Positions 9,133 through 18,749 of a stretch of 64,000 nucleotides of DNA are shown here, in pieces. Position numbers and translations under genes: made by a program. The DNA is from Enterococcus quebecensis (GTDB lineage Bacteria; Bacillota; Bacilli; Lactobacillales; Enterococcaceae): the NCBI RefSeq assembly GCF_001730365.1, contig NZ_MIKB01000001.1:558001-622000 (forward strand), read 5' to 3'. The stretch's first letter is position 1, and every line of letters begins with the position of its first letter. Below the pieces are notes generated by a model. The model saw only the letters and a program-made list of their open reading frames with translations. It was not told the origin of the DNA and made no database searches.

Positions 9133-10341
9133 CTATTTTTTGTAGACGTTCAACGCTGCTTTAACTGCTTCACCTTTAACAATATCGGCACCATAATAAT
9201 TAAGAGCACCTTCCAATGCTGATAATACATGAAGAACATTGGACTTTCTACTGCTATAACCCATATTTCCAATACGCCAAACTTTTCCTTGCAATGCACC
9301 AAATGAAGAAGCAATTTCTACACCAAATTCATCTAACATCAATGCACGAACTTTTTCACCATCGATTCCTTTAGGAATCATAATTGGCGTAACTGTTGGC
9401 ATTTTAGTCGTAAGATCACCGTAGAAACCCAACCCCATAGCTTTTATTCCAGCAACGATTGCTTGATCATTTTGAGCATGACGAGCGTAAACATTATCAA
9501 TGCCTTCTTTAATCAACATTCTTAATCCTTCATGCAGTCCGTAAATCATACTTGTGGCTTCAGTATGATGATTAATTCGTTCTTCACTCCAATAACGTTG
9601 AAGTTGGCTCAAATCAAGATAATTACTGCTAATATGATTTTCATTTCGGATGTCCTTACTTAAACCTAATTCTTTTTGATAACGAGAAGTTAAAACTTTT
9701 TCTACTTTATCGTTATAAGTAATCAATGACAAACCTGAAGGTACACTCACACATTTTTGTGTTCCAGCGATAGCAATATCTACACCCCAAGCATCAACTT
9801 CAATCGGTACACCACCATATGTAGCTACCATATCAACGACAAAGAAAATGTCATTCGTCTGACAATGTTCACCAATTTTTTCCATTGCTTGCATCTGACC
9901 ATTGGCTGTTTCACCGTGAACCATGGCTACAATTTTTGGTTGTACTTTTTTAATTTCTTCAATTACTGTTTCTTGTTCAAATGGCGCATCCCATTCTTTT
10001 TCAAGATAGTGAATATCTGCTTTTGCACGTTCACAAATTTCACCTAAAAGATAAGCAAAACGACCGTAAACTGGAATTAGAACTTTATCTCCTGGTTCAA
10101 TCAAAGCAATCAATGCTGCCTCTAAACCAGAGCGTGACGTTCCATCAACCGCAAATGCTTGCTTATTTTTAGTACCAAAAGGAATCTTGATCATTTCTTT
10201 TACTTCGTCCATAATATTTAAAAAGGCTGGATCAAATTGTCCTAAAATAGACGCCGACATTGCTCTCAAAGCTACTGGATGAGCTTCTACTGGTCCCGGA
10301 GTCATGATTGTTCTACTCGGTACCGTTAATTCTGAAAACAT
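9133..10341 (-). CDS. pucG: (S)-ureidoglycine--glyoxylate aminotransferase
   Basis: A 402-aa PLP-dependent class V aminotransferase. Family knowledge: PucG moves the amino group of ureidoglycine to glyoxylate, giving oxalurate and glycine. Seen: the N-terminal TPGPVEAHPVALRAM block, an HGETANG segment, and the PLP-lysine region AGTQKCVSVPSG near residue 195. The frame is open back to 10497, but I start at the ATG at 10341, which has AGAGGA upstream and gives the normal family N-terminus. It is divergent from pucR. Alanine- or serine-glyoxylate aminotransferase is the general alternative; the cluster favours PucG. Confidence 0.9.
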   Translation of the reverse strand: MFSELTVPSRTIMTPGPVEAHPVALRAMSASILGQFDPAFLNIMDEVKEMIKIPFGTKNKQAFAVDGTSRSGLEAALIALIEPGDKVLIPVYGRFAYLLGEICERAKADIHYLEKEWDAPFEQETVIEEIKKVQPKIVAMVHGETANGQMQAMEKIGEHCQTNDIFFVVDMVATYGGVPIEVDAWGVDIAIAGTQKCVSVPSGLSLITYNDKVEKVLTSRYQKELGLSKDIRNENHISSNYLDLSQLQRYWSEERINHHTEATSMIYGLHEGLRMLIKEGIDNVYARHAQNDQAIVAGIKAMGLGFYGDLTTKMPTVTPIMIPKGIDGEKVRALMLDEFGVEIASSFGALQGKVWRIGNMGYSSRKSNVLHVLSALEGALNYYGADIVKGEAVKAALNVYKK

Positions 10342-10620
10342 AACTATTCCTCTTTTCCGTTTTAATTTCATCCTACCCTTATATCTAAAAAAATCATTGT
10401 CACTTTTGAATAAAAAATTTGATTTTTCAGTTATTTCGCACAAAACACCCTTGAATCTGCATGCGCTATCATTTAGAATAGAAGTGGCTATATTCATATG
10501 CTAGATGTTACCATTCAATATGTCAAGAATTGATATAGCTTAGCAACAGAAATCGAGCATATCTACTTAGCAAATTAAAGAGAAAAACTCTGTTTTTATT
10601 GAAGCTGAACGAGCCCGCTA
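10342..10620. other. intergenic region before the tandem repeats
   Basis: This part of the 665-bp pucG-pucR divergent region holds no gene. On the minus strand it carries one TTTTGTGCGAAAT motif (10433-10444) upstream of pucG. Its last 20 bases end in GAACGAGCCCGCTA, the same end that closes each downstream repeat unit, so it is the edge of the repeat array. Confidence 0.5.
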
Positions 10621-10980
10621 CACTTTATTTTATCTAGCTTCTAGGGCTAACCTCTCGGTAAAAAGATAAAATCTGTCTGTGACTAATATCGTCACATTCA
10701 TATTTTCCTATTTTTCTGTCGAGGTTAAACGAGCCCGCTACGCTTTATTTTATCTAGCTTCTAGGGCTAACCTCTCGGTAAAAAGATAAAATCTGTCTGT
10801 GACTAATATCGTCACATTCATATTTTCCTATTTTTCTGTCGAGGTTAAACGAGCCCGCTACGCTTTATTTTATCTAGCTTCTAGGGCTAACCTCTCGGTA
10901 AAAAGATAAAATCTGTCTGTGACTAATATCGTCACATTCATATTTTCCTATTTTTCTGTCGAGGTTGAACGAGCCCGCTA
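10621..10980. repeat. three tandem 120-bp repeats upstream of pucR
   Basis: Units at 10621-10740, 10741-10860 and 10861-10980 are almost identical. I see only an A/G change at 10622 and an A/G change near the end of unit three. Each unit contains ATTTTATCT and AGATAAAAT as inverted arms about 28 bases apart, GTGAC-N7-GTCAC, and a GAACGAGCCCGCTA or AAACGAGCCCGCTA end. The last unit runs to within 13 bases of the pucR ribosome binding site. I see no real ORF inside. Possibilities are an operator array, repeated small RNAs, or a variable-number repeat. Confidence 0.95.
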
Positions 10981-11006
10981 CGCTTTTAAGTTTAGGAGGA
11001 AATCAA

Positions 11007-12647
11007 TTGACTGTATTAGAAGATTTATTAAAAATTCCAAGATTTTCCGATTTAAAATTATTAACGAATCCTACCAAGGCTACTACAATTGTTGAAAGTA
11101 TAGAAATTTCTGAAACACCTGACGTAGCGAATTTTATTCCAAAGAAGATTTTTCTTTTAACAACAGCAATGGTTTATAAAGATAATCAAAAAGACTTAAT
11201 TTCATTGATTGATTCTTTAAAAGAGCAAGAAGCTGCCGGCATCGGTATAAAGGTCGGTCGTTTTATTGAGGCAATTGACCCGGATGTTGTAGCATATGCA
11301 AATAAAATTAATTTTCCCATCGTTCAGATTCCCAATACTCGGCCTCTAGGCGCCTTGTTACATCAACTGTTGAATTATTTATGGGATACTAAAACAGAGC
11401 AGTTAAGTTATGCTCTAGATATTCAAAAACGCTTTTCTAATTTATTGATACATGATGTGAGTATTGCACGTTTTATTGCAGATTTTGGAAAAATGATCAA
11501 CACTCCAGTCATTTTAGTAAGCCCTTATCGCAAAGTAATTGCTCACTCAAAACATTTTACTCAAACCTCAAAACCTGCTGAGTATTACGTTGAACAACTA
11601 GTCAATAAATATGATAGTTGGATCGAAGATAGTAATGCATCATTCATGATCAAAGATTTAAATCAAGCTCCACTGCAAATTGCCGGATTTTCAGTAACAG
11701 TAAATAGTTATTTTCCACACCATTTATTGATCTTAAATCCAGAACAAGTTCCTTATCCAATGTCAGAATTTGCTGTTGAACAGGCTTGTTTAGTTTTATC
11801 GTTTATGCTGTATAAAAATCAAAAAATTCAGGAATCTCTGGATTTTCTTAAAAGTGACTTTTTAAGCCAATTGATTGAGTATCAGCAAACCCCTCATCAA
11901 TCTAGACGTGATTGGCTTGACTTAGGAGCAAACTACGGGCTAAAGAAAAGTACACAGTATCAAATTGTTTATGCCGTTTGTAGTCAAACCACGACTACAG
12001 AAACGAAGATTAAGTATCAAAAAGAAGAAAGCGATGTGGCCTTTCAGTGGCTACATGAAACTTTACCTCTCAAAATCAAACATATTAGTATCTTTAAAGT
12101 GAAAAATACAAATCATCTCGCTATTTTGATCCAAAGTAAAGTGGAAGATTTGGAGACAATTTTAAATGAAACTTCTTTAGGTTTATCTGAAAAATTACCG
12201 ATTAGATTGACTTTTGCTATAGGAAATCTGTATGAAACTGCTGAGCAAATCGCCAATTCTTATATTGAAGCGAAAACGGCTTATGAAGAGATGTTGACCA
12301 TGACCAGCATTCCTTTGACTCATCGTTATCATCCTAAAGGAATGAAAAGTCTATTCGAAAGAATGAATCTTGAAGATGTACACTATTTCTGTGAAACAAC
12401 ATTAAAAGAACTTGCTTATCCTGTAGAAGATTCATTTATCGAGCTTCGCAAAACATTACAATGCTATTTAAGTTTTCAATGTGAAATTTCAAAAACAGCG
12501 AAAGAAATGTATTTACACCGTAATACCATCAAATATAGAATCGATCATTGCGCCAAATTACTCGGAAAAAACATTCAAGATCCGACAAATAGTTTAAATA
12601 TACGTTTAGCTTTAGAATTATCTGAACGTTCTAATAACCATCAATAA
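11007..12647 (+). CDS. pucR: PucR-family transcriptional regulator of purine/ureide catabolism
   Basis: A 546-aa regulator with the PucR layout: an N-terminal purine-catabolism domain (starts TVLEDLLKIPRF), a middle region, and a C-terminal helix-turn-helix of the PucR_2/CdaR type, seen as KEMYLHRNTIKYRID near residues 502-516. The frame is open back to an ATG at 10965 inside the repeats, but TTG at 11007 has AGGAGGA seven bases upstream and gives the family N-terminus, so I use it. It faces the ureide operon convergently and pucG divergently. It probably senses a ureide and controls this cluster. Confidence 0.92.
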   Translation: MTVLEDLLKIPRFSDLKLLTNPTKATTIVESIEISETPDVANFIPKKIFLLTTAMVYKDNQKDLISLIDSLKEQEAAGIGIKVGRFIEAIDPDVVAYANKINFPIVQIPNTRPLGALLHQLLNYLWDTKTEQLSYALDIQKRFSNLLIHDVSIARFIADFGKMINTPVILVSPYRKVIAHSKHFTQTSKPAEYYVEQLVNKYDSWIEDSNASFMIKDLNQAPLQIAGFSVTVNSYFPHHLLILNPEQVPYPMSEFAVEQACLVLSFMLYKNQKIQESLDFLKSDFLSQLIEYQQTPHQSRRDWLDLGANYGLKKSTQYQIVYAVCSQTTTTETKIKYQKEESDVAFQWLHETLPLKIKHISIFKVKNTNHLAILIQSKVEDLETILNETSLGLSEKLPIRLTFAIGNLYETAEQIANSYIEAKTAYEEMLTMTSIPLTHRYHPKGMKSLFERMNLEDVHYFCETTLKELAYPVEDSFIELRKTLQCYLSFQCEISKTAKEMYLHRNTIKYRIDHCAKLLGKNIQDPTNSLNIRLALELSERSNNHQ

Positions 12648-12650
12648 ATA

Positions 12651-12694
12651 AAATAGAAGTTGAAAGGAGCTTTATCACTCCGTTTCAACTTCTA
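12651..12694. terminator. bidirectional terminator between pucR and carbamate kinase
   Basis: AAATAGAAGTTGAAA and its complement form a long stem with a GGAG/CTCC inner extension, and the right side runs into TTTTT. It sits between the stops of two convergent genes. Confidence 0.85.
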
Positions 12695-12704
12695 TTTTTG
12701 ATTT

Positions 12705-13643
12705 TTAACCTGTAATTCTTGTTCCAGCTCTACCTAATAATGCTTGGTCAGCTTCTTCTAAAGAGCAAATAATTGCTGTTTTGCCTTGTGCAGCAAATGC
12801 AGTAGCAGCTTCCATTTTTGGTCCCATACTACCGTCTGCAAAATGACCTTCATCCATATATTGCTGTGCTTGTTTCACTGAAATCGTTTCTAATTTTTCT
12901 TGATTTTCTTTACCATAGTTGATATAAACATTACTCACATCTGTTAACATCATAAAGACGCTTGCATCGATTTGTTCTGCTAGTTTTTTACCAGTACGGT
13001 CTTTATCAATAACAGCTTCGATACCATTTAATAAACCATCTTCATTGCGAACAACAGGAATTCCTCCGCCTCCGCCAGCAATCACGATTGTATTTTGGTT
13101 TAATAGATTAACAATTGCATCTACACCATGAATCGCTTTTGGTTGTGGTGAAGGAACAACACGACGATATCCACGACCAGCGTCTTCCATCATCACCCAG
13201 TTTTTTTCTTGCTCCATTTGTTTTGCTTCTTCTTCTGAATAGAACACTCCGATTGGTTTATTCGGATGATCAAATGCTTCATCATCAGCTGAAACTTCTG
13301 TTTGTGTAAGTAATGTAATAACATTACTTGTTAAACCTTTTGTTTCCAGTGAATTTTTCAAGCTTTGTTCTAGCATATATCCAATAAATCCTTGTGATTC
13401 AGCATTACAAACGTCTAATGGAAACGGTGGAACCACGTCTTTTGCTTCTTCATTTTGTCTTAAAATGTTTCCAACTTGCGGTCCATTTCCATGTGTTAAA
13501 ACGATCTCATAATTTAATTCTTCGATTTTTGCAACTAACTCTGCACTAACTTTCACATTATCTAATTGTACCTCAAGTGTTGCTTCTTGGTTTGGTTTTA
13601 AAATTGCATTGCCTCCCAATGCAATCACGACACGATTTGCCAT
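12705..13643 (-). CDS. arcC: carbamate kinase, last gene of the ureide operon
   Basis: A 312-aa amino-acid kinase fold enzyme that uses carbamoyl phosphate and ADP to make ATP plus carbamate. Seen: the N-terminal IALGGNA, LTHGNGPQVG near residue 49, AGGGGGIPV near 189, and GSMGPKM near 272. In E. coli the ureide-linked paralogue is called AllK (YbcF). Here the gene is 12 bp after allH at the end of the operon, so its job is probably to harvest energy from carbamoyl phosphate released from oxalurate, not the arginine deiminase pathway. The biochemical family is certain. Confidence 0.95.
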   Translation of the reverse strand: MANRVVIALGGNAILKPNQEATLEVQLDNVKVSAELVAKIEELNYEIVLTHGNGPQVGNILRQNEEAKDVVPPFPLDVCNAESQGFIGYMLEQSLKNSLETKGLTSNVITLLTQTEVSADDEAFDHPNKPIGVFYSEEEAKQMEQEKNWVMMEDAGRGYRRVVPSPQPKAIHGVDAIVNLLNQNTIVIAGGGGGIPVVRNEDGLLNGIEAVIDKDRTGKKLAEQIDASVFMMLTDVSNVYINYGKENQEKLETISVKQAQQYMDEGHFADGSMGPKMEAATAFAAQGKTAIICSLEEADQALLGRAGTRITG

Positions 13644-13655
13644 AAAAATCCTCCT

Positions 13656-14510
13656 TTATTTAGTGCTGAAAAATTTGATTGTTGTTAAAAAGCCTGCAAG
13701 TAAATCCACACCTGACGTATGACCTACTTTGATTATTGCTTCAACGGATGATTCGATCTGTTCTTGTCTACTATCTGTCAGTAATACATCAACTAACTTG
13801 ATAACTGGTTCACTAAAACGCATTGATAGTGCGCATAACAAATAATGCTTGCTGATGTCTGTTGTCACAGACTGCTCTGATAACAGTTCAGTAAGTAATA
13901 GCTGATTTAATATAGAATTTTCTTTATCTAATAAAAGTCTTGCTGCTAGATGTCCAACAATCATATCATCCCCAGATGGTGTTAGACCCAAACCTCTCCC
14001 CAAAAGAAAATCTAGTGCTGATTTTTGCTGAATCTCATCTTCAGAACACAATTGGTAAAGCTCTTCTTTAAATGGGTTTTCATCTTCCAAAAACTTAGCT
14101 AAAGAATGTTGGCTCCCAGTTTCTTTCACTAGTGTGTTTGTATATAAAAACAACCTTTTTTGACTGTTTTGCGAGAACTCTCCCATTATTTCCATTGTGG
14201 ATGAATAGCTTTTTCCATGCGTTAGCAATAAATGATTTGTAGAAAAATGTAAACACTTTCGTTCCCAAATAATTTGTTCACCAATCTTAATTGTTGATAA
14301 TAATTGTGAAAAATCATTTGATTGTAGATAAATACCATTCGGCATAAAAGGATAGTTAGTGGTCGTAATGACCACTAACTGTTGTTTCCTCTCATCTTGA
14401 ATATTAAAACTATTTTTATATTTGCTATGAACATACCATTTTTGTCTTTCAACGTTATCCGTCAAAAGGACTTGATCAATAAAACAAGCGTTAACAAACA
14501 ATATCTTCAC
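13656..14510 (-). CDS. allH: DUF2877 protein, AllH/YlbF-like oxamate carbamoyltransferase subunit
   Basis: A 284-aa protein of the DUF2877 family. Seen: the conserved GRGLGLTPSGDDMIVG block at about residues 169-184 and a C-terminal GHTSGVDLLAG. In E. coli, FdrA, YlbE and YlbF (now AllF, AllG, AllH) are reported to form a carbamoyltransferase that converts oxalurate and phosphate to oxamate and carbamoyl phosphate. The allG stop is three bases before this start, so the genes are probably translationally coupled. The N-terminal half is variable, with little to recognise. Confidence 0.85.
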   Translation of the reverse strand: MKILFVNACFIDQVLLTDNVERQKWYVHSKYKNSFNIQDERKQQLVVITTTNYPFMPNGIYLQSNDFSQLLSTIKIGEQIIWERKCLHFSTNHLLLTHGKSYSSTMEIMGEFSQNSQKRLFLYTNTLVKETGSQHSLAKFLEDENPFKEELYQLCSEDEIQQKSALDFLLGRGLGLTPSGDDMIVGHLAARLLLDKENSILNQLLLTELLSEQSVTTDISKHYLLCALSMRFSEPVIKLVDVLLTDSRQEQIESSVEAIIKVGHTSGVDLLAGFLTTIKFFSTK

Positions 14511-14513
14511 CTT

Positions 14514-15782
14514 TTATTCTGTAAAACCTAATTTTTTTGCATACGCTAATACAGCTTTTTCAAAACAATCGATCGGCGGTGTTACTGTTCCTGCACCGAT
14601 TTGGCCTAACCCAGCTTTTTTATTAGCAATCCCTGTATTGATTACAGGTAGAATTCCAGTTTCTACAACTTTTCTTGCATCGATACCAAGGCAAATCCCT
14701 TTGAAGTCCCATGTTGGAACCGGGAAATTCGGGTTACTGTCGATACAGATTTCAGTCATCTCATTACTTGTATTCAAGGCATCATAGAACCCACCTGAAC
14801 CAACAAAACGAGTAACCGCTGGTGCTGCAATCATTGCCATACCACCAACACCAAATGTTTCAGTAATTGCGCTATCCCCCATATCAGGAGCTGCGTCTGC
14901 TTCACTAAAGCCAGAGAAGTATAATCCTTGAGGTGTATTTACTGGACCTGTGAACCACTCATCACCCATCCCAGCAATACGAATACCGAATTCATAGCCA
15001 TTTCTACACATAGCCGTAACGATCGTTCCTTCTTGAATTTGTCTTGCTCCATCCATTACAGCTTTAGATGATGCCATCATGATATTTAGGAAATACTGAT
15101 CTGTATCAGCTAAGAATTGAACAACTTCTTCACGTTTGGTTTGATCAATCTCTGTTAAACCAACAATGATCGGCGCCATTTCTTTTAAGAAAGCTAATGA
15201 TGCAGCAATATTACGTTGGTGGAACTCATCACCCATGGCGATTGCTTTAGCCACTAACACATTGATATTTAAACCATCTTCTTTTGTTTTTAATGCAGCA
15301 CTTAACACAGGTGCCAAAGTATCTCTCATCCATCTTAGACGATTGATTACTTCATCAGAATACGCGCCAAAACGTAAAACTGCGCCAATCCCTTCATTCA
15401 TTGTACAAAAGGCACGGTTGCCATCTGTTTTGTTTTCAACAACTAAAACTGCCATGTTAGCTGAAGTGATTCCGCCCATTGGTCCAACGGCGTCCACATG
15501 ATGACATGGAATTAGTTTCACTTCGCCTGATTCCAACATTTTTCTTGCTTCTTCTTCTGTTTCACACCATTCTTCAAATAACGCTGCTCCTACGCAAGCA
15601 CCTTGAATTGGATCAACCATTTTATCATAAGTAATTGGTGGTCCTGCATGAAGAAGTACTTTACCTTCATTCAATTCTTTGATTACTGATTTTGCTGGGA
15701 CTACGTCTAATAAGAAAGGAGATCCAGCAACGATTTTTGCTGCTACTGCTTGATTTGCTTCATCAATTGTTTTGTATACCAT
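14514..15782 (-). CDS. allG: DUF1116 protein, AllG/YlbE-like oxamate carbamoyltransferase subunit
   Basis: A 422-aa DUF1116 family protein. Seen: LLHAGPPITYDKM near the N-terminus, an HHVDAVGPMGG segment, and a Gly-rich GVGGMAMIAAPAVTRFVG block near residue 300. It is taken to be one of three subunits of the oxalurate-splitting carbamoyltransferase. Two in-frame ATGs compete. The first (15791) abuts the AAAGG sequence, while the second (15782) lies eight bases after AAAGGA, so I use the second. It sits 15 bp after allF in the operon. Confidence 0.88.
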   Translation of the reverse strand: MVYKTIDEANQAVAAKIVAGSPFLLDVVPAKSVIKELNEGKVLLHAGPPITYDKMVDPIQGACVGAALFEEWCETEEEARKMLESGEVKLIPCHHVDAVGPMGGITSANMAVLVVENKTDGNRAFCTMNEGIGAVLRFGAYSDEVINRLRWMRDTLAPVLSAALKTKEDGLNINVLVAKAIAMGDEFHQRNIAASLAFLKEMAPIIVGLTEIDQTKREEVVQFLADTDQYFLNIMMASSKAVMDGARQIQEGTIVTAMCRNGYEFGIRIAGMGDEWFTGPVNTPQGLYFSGFSEADAAPDMGDSAITETFGVGGMAMIAAPAVTRFVGSGGFYDALNTSNEMTEICIDSNPNFPVPTWDFKGICLGIDARKVVETGILPVINTGIANKKAGLGQIGAGTVTPPIDCFEKAVLAYAKKLGFTE

Positions 15783-15797
15783 TTTTGTCATCCTTTC

Positions 15798-17555
15798 TTA
15801 TTTACCTAATTCCACTTTATTTAAAAATTGTAATGCTTTTTGCAATGTGATGTTTCCACCTGCAACTGGTTGCCAGTCATACTGAACGACTTTGCCACCG
15901 TGATTGATAATTGCTTCTGAGAAACTACGTAAACCAATATTGATAAATCCTTGATTCGTCAATAACGCTAACATCGCATCTGTTGGTTCAATTGCAACTG
16001 GTGTTACCGCTGCTTGTGCTTCAATTGCTTTATCCGTTTGAGTTAATGGATGATCTAAAATAGCTAAAGCTAAACGAACTGCTTGAGCATTACTATCACA
16101 AAGAATCACACCTGCATCTTTCATGATTGTTTCTTGTTCATGAATATTTTGAGGATCTTCATCCGTTCCAACAATTGTACTAATCACAAATAATTCTCTT
16201 CCCTCAGAAGCGGCTTTTGCTTTGATCTCTTTAATCGTTGGTGCCAATTCTTGTGCCATATTCGCATGCGAACCATAACCTAAAACAACATCTAAAAGGA
16301 TAATTGCTGTTTCTGGATCTTTGCCTGCTTCTTCCAACATTTCTTTACGTTTTGTCGGATCAATCATTGGATGAGGTTTTCCTTGTGTATAAACATCGTC
16401 ACCTAAATCAATGATTTCATGTCCTTGATTTTTTAAGATAAAACCTTCTGGTGCATGTTCGTCACCAGTTAATGCTAAACCTTCTTTAATCAACATCGCA
16501 GCCTCATAAGCAAGAGTTCCACCAGAGTATAAGCCTTTGACAAATTTTTGTTCTGGTTTAAATGAATGTGCAGGAACTGTTAATGTTTCTTTTACAGATT
16601 GGACAGCTTCTTTATTTAGTAATTGAACAGCAATTTGTGCTGCTTCTTCTAATGTGTATGCACGATAAAGATTTTCTTCATGAGAAGAAGGTTTTTCACC
16701 TAAGAAAATTGTTACTGCGGGTTTTGAAATACTTCTCAATAAGTTTAATACTTCATCACGAACTTCTGGTGCAGGTGGCTTAGAGATTACTACTACCACT
16801 TCTGTATTAGGATCTTTTTCCAACGTCATAATGCTGTCTTTTAATGTAATTCCGCCAATTTCAGCTTTTAAGTCACGTCCGCCAGTACCGATTGCATTCG
16901 TCACGCCGCCGCCTAATTTATGGATAATTGTTGTTACTTCTTGAATCCCTGTTCCAGATGCGCCAACAACACCGATTTTCCCTTTACGAACAGCATTAGT
17001 GAACGCAACTGGAATACCATTAATGATACCAGTACCACAATCAGGTCCCATTAATAAAAGACCTGCATCATGTGCTTTTTCTTTTAAGCGTTTTTCATCT
17101 TCAATTGCTACATTATCACTGAAACAAAAAACATGTTTTCCTTCGTCTAAAGCTTTTTCAATTTCAAGTGCTGCATGTGTACCAGGAATAGAGAAAACCG
17201 CAACACCAGCATCTTTGCCTAGTTCAAATGCTTTATCCCAAGTTTTTGCGACTTCTTCACCCGCTCCGTCGCCGCCGCCTTTAGTTTGTTCTTCTAAAAA
17301 CACATCGATTTCTGTTAACACTTGATCGATCAATGAATCATCTTCAATATCTAAAACGATTACCATATCGTTAGAAGATGCTTTTTCCAGCTCATCTGTG
17401 TACAAACCGCCAGTTTTAAAGATATCTTTATTAGCTGGTGTCCCCATCATTACAGAAACGTTATGAACGCCATCAATTGTATTTAATTTGTTTGTTAATA
17501 GCATCAATACAATAGAATCTTGATAGCTATTCGCTTTAATAATTGTGTGCAGCAT
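15798..17555 (-). CDS. allF: FdrA/AllF-like acyl-CoA synthetase-fold subunit of oxamate carbamoyltransferase
   Basis: A 585-aa FdrA family protein. Seen: a CoA-binding/succinyl-CoA synthetase-like core with GPDCGTGIINGIPVAF near residue 170 and GVVGASGTGIQEVT near 193, then a second ligase-like half starting LYSGGTLAYEA near 340. A Gly-rich linker (KGGGDGAGEE) lies near residue 92. With AllG and AllH it is thought to split oxalurate using phosphate. The start has GGAGG seven bases upstream. A 102-bp gap to allD holds a CTAGCTAGATAA sequence but no terminator that I can see. Confidence 0.9.
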   Translation of the reverse strand: MLHTIIKANSYQDSIVLMLLTNKLNTIDGVHNVSVMMGTPANKDIFKTGGLYTDELEKASSNDMVIVLDIEDDSLIDQVLTEIDVFLEEQTKGGGDGAGEEVAKTWDKAFELGKDAGVAVFSIPGTHAALEIEKALDEGKHVFCFSDNVAIEDEKRLKEKAHDAGLLLMGPDCGTGIINGIPVAFTNAVRKGKIGVVGASGTGIQEVTTIIHKLGGGVTNAIGTGGRDLKAEIGGITLKDSIMTLEKDPNTEVVVVISKPPAPEVRDEVLNLLRSISKPAVTIFLGEKPSSHEENLYRAYTLEEAAQIAVQLLNKEAVQSVKETLTVPAHSFKPEQKFVKGLYSGGTLAYEAAMLIKEGLALTGDEHAPEGFILKNQGHEIIDLGDDVYTQGKPHPMIDPTKRKEMLEEAGKDPETAIILLDVVLGYGSHANMAQELAPTIKEIKAKAASEGRELFVISTIVGTDEDPQNIHEQETIMKDAGVILCDSNAQAVRLALAILDHPLTQTDKAIEAQAAVTPVAIEPTDAMLALLTNQGFINIGLRSFSEAIINHGGKVVQYDWQPVAGGNITLQKALQFLNKVELGK

Positions 17556-17657
17556 TGAAATTCCTCCATTTGTTTAAAAATATAGCAAGCTCGCTTAGTC
17601 TTGACTGAAAAAGCAGTAGCTAACCCGCCTAGCTAGATAATTTATTTTGAAAAAAGC

Positions 17658-18707
17658 TTATTCCGCAAACTTATTTTTATGATCGTAACGATCATAATGT
17701 ATGTCGTCACTGATTAGATATTCGTAGATGTCGTCTACGATTTCAATTCCATTTTCTTCGTAATTTTTTTCACGTTCTCGTCCTCGTTCTCCTGGATAAT
17801 TAACTTCTTTAAATCCTGGACTTGGACTGATTTCTTTTAGTTCATCCAACATTGTTGAAATATTTTTTTTGAAAACATCTAATCCAATGAAAAATTCTGG
17901 ATTAATAACTATATGAAGCTGCCCCAACTCACGACCTTTAGATAAATCATGATACATAGAAGAAACGTGTTTACCAAATGGCACTCCTAATAAAATACCC
18001 GATAAAATATCTACCATCATCATCAAGCCATAACCTTTTGGTCCTGCAATCGGTAATAAAGCGTTAACTGCAGTGGAATCTGTCGTAGGGTTTCCTTTGG
18101 CATCTACTGCCCATGAATCTGGGATTGATTCTTTTTTAGAACGAGCATGAAGAATTTTCCCCCAAGCTTGAACTGTTGTTGCCATATCAAAAGTGATTAT
18201 ACGATCATCATTACTTGGTGCTGCAAAAGCAATTGGATTCGTGCCAAAATAAGGTTCACTTCCACCAAAAGGTACAACCATTGGATCAGATTGACAAACA
18301 GAAAGAGCGACCATATCTTGTTTTGCTGCCATTTCCACATAGTAAGCAAGCGCTCCACTATGAGAAATATTACGGACACCAACAACGGCTACACCATTTT
18401 TTTTCGCCATTTCAATTGCATGGTCCATTCCCCTCTTGGCACCAACAAAACCAGAACCATTATCGCCTTCAAACATACCGCAACTAGGTGCTGTTTGTTC
18501 AAAAGAAAACGTGGGATCGTTTGTGATACCGCCTTTTGCAATTCTTTCTGAGTAGTATTCGACACGCATTGCTCCATGGGAATGAATTCCTCTAGCATCT
18601 GCAAAAGTCAAAACATCACTTACGATTTCTGCATGTTCCTCTGACAAACCAGCTTTTTGTATTTTATTTTTAATCAGCTGATGTAACTCTGCTTTTTTTA
18701 CTCTCAT
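17658..18707 (-). CDS. allD: ureidoglycolate dehydrogenase, downstream copy
   Basis: A 349-aa member of the LDH2/malate dehydrogenase family, which oxidises ureidoglycolate to oxalurate with NAD+. Seen: the N-terminal GIHSHGAMRVEYY block, ISHSGALAYYV near residue 118, PFGG and FGTNPIAFAAP in the cofactor region, and GPKGYGLMMMVDILSG near 223. It is highly similar to the next gene upstream (18868-19935), so this is a tandem duplication. The C-terminal part is more divergent (an Arg/Glu-rich PGERGREREK). Both keep the family's conserved blocks, so both may be active, or this copy may act on another 2-hydroxy acid. Confidence 0.85.
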   Translation of the reverse strand: MRVKKAELHQLIKNKIQKAGLSEEHAEIVSDVLTFADARGIHSHGAMRVEYYSERIAKGGITNDPTFSFEQTAPSCGMFEGDNGSGFVGAKRGMDHAIEMAKKNGVAVVGVRNISHSGALAYYVEMAAKQDMVALSVCQSDPMVVPFGGSEPYFGTNPIAFAAPSNDDRIITFDMATTVQAWGKILHARSKKESIPDSWAVDAKGNPTTDSTAVNALLPIAGPKGYGLMMMVDILSGILLGVPFGKHVSSMYHDLSKGRELGQLHIVINPEFFIGLDVFKKNISTMLDELKEISPSPGFKEVNYPGERGREREKNYEENGIEIVDDIYEYLISDDIHYDRYDHKNKFAE

Positions 18708-18749
18708 TGTGGAGCACCTCCTTATTTAAAAAACTGAACAGGCTAAGCT

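Noticed and set aside
10621-10980. The 120-bp repeats as a CRISPR array
   Set aside because: The units are contiguous, with no variable spacers between constant repeats. They are plain tandem repeats.
12705-13643. Part of an arginine deiminase operon
   Set aside because: No arcA, arcB or arcD nearby. The gene ends the ureide operon 12 bp after allH.
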